Under the pieces are notes generated by a model that ran no database searches, was not told the origin of the DNA, and saw only the letters and a list, made by a program, of their open reading frames with translations. The position numbers and the translations under genes are program-made. Below are positions 60,113 to 64,000 of a stretch of DNA of 64,000 nt, piece after piece. This DNA is from Kingella_B sp963529665 (GTDB lineage Bacteria; Pseudomonadota; Gammaproteobacteria; Burkholderiales; Neisseriaceae): the NCBI GenBank assembly GCA_963529665.1, contig CAUSAG010000002.1, positions 95,368 through 159,367 of the forward strand, read 5' to 3'. How positions within the stretch are numbered: position 1 is the stretch's first letter; the number at the start of each line of letters is the position of its first letter.

Positions 60113-62073
60113 CTACCAACGATAATTCATGCCCAAGCGCACATCGCGCCCTGCTTCGGGCAGCGAGCTGCCGTTGGTGCTTTCGCGCTGGGTGTGCGAT
60201 TTGTAGTATTTGTTGCCCACATTGTGCACAGCAAGGTTCACATTCAAATTGTCCTTGTCTTTCAGCGGTTTCCAGTTGAGATAAATATCGTTTACGCCAT
60301 AGCCTGGGCGTTTGGTGCCGCCGCCTGAGCCGCGTTGATAAGCGGCGTGTTCGGTGCGTTGCACAAAGCGTCCGCGCCAGCCGATTTCCAGATTGGGGTT
60401 GGCAAATTGGTAGGACAAGCCTGCTGTCCATGTGCGCCCCACGGGAACAAAGGTTACCAGCGAATCAATATTGGCGCTGTCAATTTTGGGCTTGTTGTAT
60501 GCCACGCCTGCGCGGGCGGTTAAACCGCGCCAGCGATAGGATGTGGAAAATTCGTAGCCGCGGTTTTTCAGCGTGCCGCCGTTGTAATTCAAAAAGCGGT
60601 TGCGCCCCAGCGAGCGAGTAGCTTGGACATCTTTAATCTGCTGATCAAAATAGCTGCCTTCAATCATAAAGGCATCGTTTAATTTGTATTTAAAGCCCAC
60701 TTCGGCATTGCGCGCGCGTTCTGCTTTTAAGCCAGAATCGGCATACACGGCGCGGCTGCCTGCCAGCATCACTTCATACAATCTTGGGCTGCGGCTGGCG
60801 TAGTTTAAATTGGCATTAAACGATAAATCGGGCGTGGCATCCCAAATGATGCCGATGCTGGGGTTGATTTTGCTGCCCGAATTTTTGCTGTTGCCCGAGA
60901 ATTGCGCTTTGTAGTGATCGTAGCGCAAGCCTGTGGTCAGTGTTACGGGCGAGATGTCCCAGATGCCTTCGGCGTAGATGCCGTAATCGGTTTTTTCTTC
61001 GTGCACACGCCCTGCGACTACGCTGTTGAGCTTGCTTTCTTGCTTGCGCCAGTTGATGCCGTATTTCAGCGTGTGCTTGCCAAACAGCGGCGTGTCAAAG
61101 CCCACATCCGCGCCATGCGTAACCAATTTGTTAACAGACGATGCGCCTGGTTCTTCGCGTTTGATATTTTGCACATACACATTGGCTTTCAGGCTGCCTA
61201 ATGCGCCCAGCTGCCTGCCATCGTAGGATAAATTGGTGGTGTCTTGCGTTAAGATGCGATAGCGCGGGCTATTGGTGGCGATGCGCCCTGCTTGTGCGAA
61301 GTCAAATTCTTCGCGCAAATTGCGCTCGCCATAGGTTTTTTCTTGGCGATGGCTTAATTCGGCGCGATGATTTTCGTTGAAATTGTAGGCAAATTTGGCG
61401 AGCAAGCCGCGTTGTCCGATGGCGCTGCCGTTCACTTTATTGCCTGTTGTGCTGCGATAGCCATTGCCTGCTTTGTAGTTTTTCTCGGTTACCCAGTTGC
61501 CCGACACCAAAGCATCCAAACCGCCAAAGCGTCCGTAAACCGTTGCGCCGCGGCTGTATCCCTTGTTGCTGCTCACGCCTGCGTTCACTTTAAAGCCCAC
61601 ATCTTGCCCATCGCGCAACAAATCTGCCGCATCAACCGTTTTGGCAACAATCGCGCCGCTAGTGGCGCCGATGCCTGCCGATGCCGAGCCTGTGCCCTTT
61701 TGCACACCCACCACTTTCACCAAGCTGGGGTCTAGCAAAAAACGCCCATTGTGGTGGAAGATTTGCGAATCGGAATAAGTGTCGTCCACTTTCATATCAA
61801 TTTGGTCTTGCCCCATGCCGCGAATGGACACCCATTGCGAAGTGGCATTGCCACCGCAAAGTTAATCGACGGCTCGTTGAACAGCACGTCTTTCATGTCG
61901 GTGGATGTGGATTCATCCATTTTTTTGGTGGTAACACGGCGGGTGGAGATGTCGCCTTTAATGGTGATGTTTTGCAATTCTTGTTTTTGCTCGGCAGGCG
62001 CATCATCAGCATGGGCATAGCCCGCTACCAACGCCAGCGTTAATACGGAGAACTTGAAGAGTGGGGGTTTCAT
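60113..62073 (-). pseudogene. fetA: TonB-dependent ferric enterobactin receptor FetA, frameshifted in the plug
   Basis: The ATG at 62073 starts MKPPLFKFSVLTLALVAGYA (signal), then DESTSTDMKDVLFNEPSINF. There one base is missing near 61856-61857, so the frame runs out as AVAMPLRNGC. Restoring a G gives the family sequence GGGNATSQWVSIRGMGQDQI; the intact remainder follows with VDDTYSDSQIFHHNGRF, KGTGSASAGIGATSGAI and a 22-strand barrel ending GRDVRLGMNYRW. FetA is the outer-membrane receptor for ferric enterobactin. As written it is inactive. There is no homopolymer at the shift, so either decay or a base error. Confidence 0.85.
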
Positions 62074-62463
62074 GATTACCTCGTTTCGTTAATAAAAAAT
62101 GCGAATAAATCGCACTCGCAATATTAACATAATTTGACGGAGATGATGAGTGGGGGAATGTGGATTTGGGGGTGAGATGGGAGGCAGCCTGAAAATGGGG
62201 ATTGGGGGTTTTCAGGCTGCCTTTTGTGTAGCTTAATCAATGCGCTGCAATGTAATCACTATCATGCAATCCCATTGCCTTAAGGCAGCCTGAAACGTGC
62301 AAAACATTGTTTTCAGGCTGCCCAATCTTTTTGGCTTTACGGCAGCCTGAAAATCGGTTTAAGGCTTTTCAGGCTGCCTTTCGCCAAACCACGCAACCCA
62401 ACCCGTCTGATACAATTTCACACTCATCCTCCAAAGCCCCTTTGCCCCATTTTCAGGCTGCTC
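62074..62463. other. Intergenic region between fetA and the flippase gene
   Basis: About 390 bp. The first 60 bp are AT-rich (fetA promoter). Then three DUS pairs follow at about 62180-62222, 62283-62320 and 62339-62380, giving six DUS in 200 bp. No gene seen. Confidence 0.7.
62100..62114. promoter_or_regulatory. Candidate operator upstream of fetA
   Basis: A 15-bp dyad TGCGAATAAATCGCA, centred about 35 bp before the fetA start in an AT-rich region. In Neisseria fetA is controlled by Fur and the AraC-type regulator MpeR. This site does not match the classical Fur box well, so the regulator is unknown. Confidence 0.35.
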
Positions 62464-63648
62464 ATGAAACTCCTAAAAGATAGCCTTATCTACCTTATCG
62501 GCGAACTCGCCGCCAAAGCCCTACCCTTTTTGCTGCTGCCGTATCTCACGCGCAAATTTGGTGCGGCGGGCTTTGGTGATTTGTCGTATTGGCAAACGCT
62601 GTTTGCGCTGCTGGTGATTTTGTTCAGCCTGAGCCAAGATGGTGCGCTCACGCGCTATTTTTATGTATACGGCAAGCGCAATTTGCCCAGCGTGATGCTG
62701 GCGGGCTATGGCTACACCGCGCTGGTTACGCTGATTGCGCTGGGTGTTGCTGCTGCCGCGCAGTCCATCAACCTTGCTGCGGTAACGTGCGCCGCCGCCG
62801 CGCAAAGCGTTTTGGGCGTGCAGCTTGCCTATCGCCAATGCCAAAAACGCGCCCTGTCGTACACGCTTATCCAAACCGCCAGCGGCGTGCTCACCAGCTT
62901 GCTCACCGTTGCGTTGCTGGAAACCACCCACGCCGCGCCCATCGCTGTCCGCTTTGCCGCGCTGCTGCTGGGCAACGCCGCCGTCTCGCTCGCCGCCTAT
63001 ACCGTTATCCCCAAAACCCGCCATCGCCCCAGCCTGCGCCGCCTGTTTCAGGCTGCCCAATACATCTTTGCCTTTGGTTTGCCGCTGGTGCTGCACCACG
63101 CCAGCGGCTTTATCAAAGGGCAGCTAGACCGCATCGTTATCCATCAACACTACGCCCCCGAGCAGCTTGGCATCTACGCCGCAGGCTTGCAGCTGGCCAG
63201 CATACTCAGCATTTTGCTGCTCGCCGCCAACAAAGCCATCGTGCCGCATTATTATCAAGCCATCAAACAAGGCAGCCTGAACGCCGCCAAAATCTGCCGC
63301 CTTGCCCTTGCCTGCCTTGCCATCAGCCCCATCCCCGCCGCGCTGGCGTGGCTGCTGCCCAATGCCTTGTTCACATGGTTGCTGGGCGCACCCTATGCGG
63401 GCAGCCAGTATTACGCCTGCCTATTCCTGCTCGGCTTCGGGCTTACGCTGCCCTATTATCTGCTGGTGAACCATCTGTTTTACCACGGCAAAAACAAGCG
63501 CATCGCCGTGATTTCCGTGCTGTCCACGCTGGTTTACCTTGCCGCGCTGTTTGCCACCGCCCGCATCGGCATCCAATGGATACCGCTGGCGATGATTGCG
63601 GGCAATGCCGCGATATTGCCGATATTGTTTGTTAATGTGAAAGATTAG
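62464..63648 (+). CDS. Polysaccharide flippase (Wzx/MurJ-superfamily)
   Basis: 394 residues with 11-12 hydrophobic helices. The N-terminus SLIYLIGELAAKALPFLLLP followed by YLTRKFGAAGFGDLSYWQTL is typical of polysaccharide_synt exporters. GQLDRIVIHQHYAPEQLGIY is the conserved mid-protein loop. Such proteins flip undecaprenyl-linked oligosaccharides to the periplasm and would fit with the sugar transferase at 51.2 kb and the acyltransferase at the window start. The ATG follows a half DUS (TTTTCAGGCTG). Confidence 0.88.
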   Translation: MKLLKDSLIYLIGELAAKALPFLLLPYLTRKFGAAGFGDLSYWQTLFALLVILFSLSQDGALTRYFYVYGKRNLPSVMLAGYGYTALVTLIALGVAAAAQSINLAAVTCAAAAQSVLGVQLAYRQCQKRALSYTLIQTASGVLTSLLTVALLETTHAAPIAVRFAALLLGNAAVSLAAYTVIPKTRHRPSLRRLFQAAQYIFAFGLPLVLHHASGFIKGQLDRIVIHQHYAPEQLGIYAAGLQLASILSILLLAANKAIVPHYYQAIKQGSLNAAKICRLALACLAISPIPAALAWLLPNALFTWLLGAPYAGSQYYACLFLLGFGLTLPYYLLVNHLFYHGKNKRIAVISVLSTLVYLAALFATARIGIQWIPLAMIAGNAAILPILFVNVKD

Positions 63649-63741
63649 GTAGCCTGAAAGCCCGTTTAGCCGTAGGGTGTGCAGCTTGGCTGCGCACACG
63701 GTTGGCAAGGCAGCCTGAAACCTTTGTTCAACCCGCAACCG

Positions 63742-63832
63742 ATGGCGGGGCGGCGACTCGACGACATTTTGCCCACCCGCGCAACCCTGTTTACACCACA
63801 CACCATTTGGCGACGAGCCGTCGCCGCTCCAT
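63742..63832. repeat. 92-bp palindromic intergenic element, copy 2
   Basis: Starts ATGGCGGGGCGGCGACTCG and ends CGAGCCGTCGCCGCTCCAT. It aligns end to end with 27812-27903, with conserved termini and a diverged centre that keeps CTGTTT. Flanked by DUS on both sides. Confidence 0.7.
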
Positions 63833-63867
63833 TTTCAGGCTGCCTTACATTTGTCTAACATGAGTGG

Positions 63868-63902
63868 CAGCCTGCGGAGCGTAGCGGAGTTGCGAAGCTA
63901 AA
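63868..63902. repeat. 35-bp intergenic repeat, copy 2
   Basis: CAGCCTGCGGAGCGTAGCGG then AGTTGCGAAGCTAAA; differs from 3063-3097 at three positions. It runs directly into the tandem DUS array. Confidence 0.6.
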
Positions 63903-63904
63903 AC

Positions 63905-63999
63905 GATTAGGCAGCCTGAAAACGATTAGGCAGCCTGAAAACGATTAGGCAGCCTGAAAACAGTTAGGCAGCCTGAAAACAGTTAGGCAGCCTGAAAAC
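63905..63999 (+). repeat. Tandem array of five DUS, 19-bp period
   Basis: Three units of gattaggcagcctgaaaac followed by two of agttaggcagcctgaaaac, head to tail with no spacer. Every unit contains one perfect kingDUS. The array may continue past the window. Confidence 0.97.
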
Positions 64000-64000
64000 A

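Larger units (their letters stand above)
63649..64000. other. Intergenic repeat cluster at the window end
   Basis: No gene. Contains a variant DUS (AGGTAGCCTGAA) at the flippase stop, a GTAGGGTGTGCAGC/GCTGCGCACAC palindrome, copy 2 of the 92-bp element, copy 2 of the 35-bp repeat, and the tandem DUS array, with the last three listed separately. Confidence 0.75.

Noticed and set aside
63421..63801. Minus-strand open frame at the window end
   Set aside because: It overlaps the flippase gene and the repeat cluster, with shadow-like composition.
1..64000. The many regularly spaced 12-mers as a CRISPR-like array
   Set aside because: Spacing is irregular, both orientations occur, they lie inside genes and match the known DUS; the tandem array at 63905-63999 has no spacers.

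Overview
The window is a chromosomal segment from a member of the Neisseriaceae, most probably a Kingella species. The 12-mer AGGCAGCCTGAA (or its complement) occurs dozens of times, between genes and in frame inside them. This is the 'AG-kingDUS' dialect of the DNA uptake sequence used by naturally competent Neisseriaceae. The gene content agrees: a fetA-type enterobactin receptor, pilS/pilR, an infC-rpmI-rplT operon, split glyQ/glyS, and a TfoX_C-TadA fusion. Most of the window is moderately GC-rich and densely coding. I saw no rRNA, tRNA, CRISPR array, prophage or transposase gene.

Layout. 1-20.8 kb is mainly housekeeping: a partial acyltransferase, era, trmJ, rsmJ, a decayed gene, parC, pilS-pilR, rpoH, tadA, the thrS-infC-rpmI-rplT cluster, tgt, an exported protein, a methyltransferase, a uracil-DNA-glycosylase-like gene and glyA. 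20.9-26.2 kb is an accessory island of four orphan Rhs C-terminal modules. Each starts with the same ~140-bp palindromic repeat; three continue into an Rhs core 3' end, a different toxin domain and a different immunity-like gene, while the fourth is a stub. 26.3-36.4 kb holds an NSS-type symporter, hda with a HAD phosphatase, a DUF4178-type protein, purB, a frameshifted SUKH-like gene between direct repeats, an amino-acid-binding lipoprotein and glyQ. 36.5-53.6 kb is a scattered surface-glycan region: msbA, a 1153-residue methyltransferase/glycosyltransferase fusion, gmhB, two GT2 genes (one frameshifted), a GT14-like gene, a polyprenyl-phosphate sugar transferase and galE. It is interleaved with glyS, two PepSY genes and small unknown genes. 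54.4-62.1 kb carries a SemiSWEET gene and a fet-like ferric-siderophore locus on the minus strand (ATPase, two permeases, two odd small genes, binding lipoprotein, frameshifted fetA). The window closes with a flippase gene and an array of five tandem DUS.

The most unusual feature is the Rhs island. It carries no native kingDUS over about 5.4 kb. Instead each module is headed by inverted pairs of two other DUS dialects, the Eikenella type AGGCTACCTGAA and the K. kingae type AAGCAGCCTGCA, and Rhs homology begins exactly where the second hairpin ends. This suggests toxin/immunity cassettes that spread by transformation between genera and recombine into an rhs gene elsewhere on the chromosome. 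Secondary points are a Neisseria-dialect DUS pair next to the SemiSWEET gene, DUS placed directly against start codons, DUS palindromes that read as two dialects, and several single-base frameshifts (fetA, a GT2, a SUKH-like gene, two small genes) that are either phase/decay events or sequence errors.
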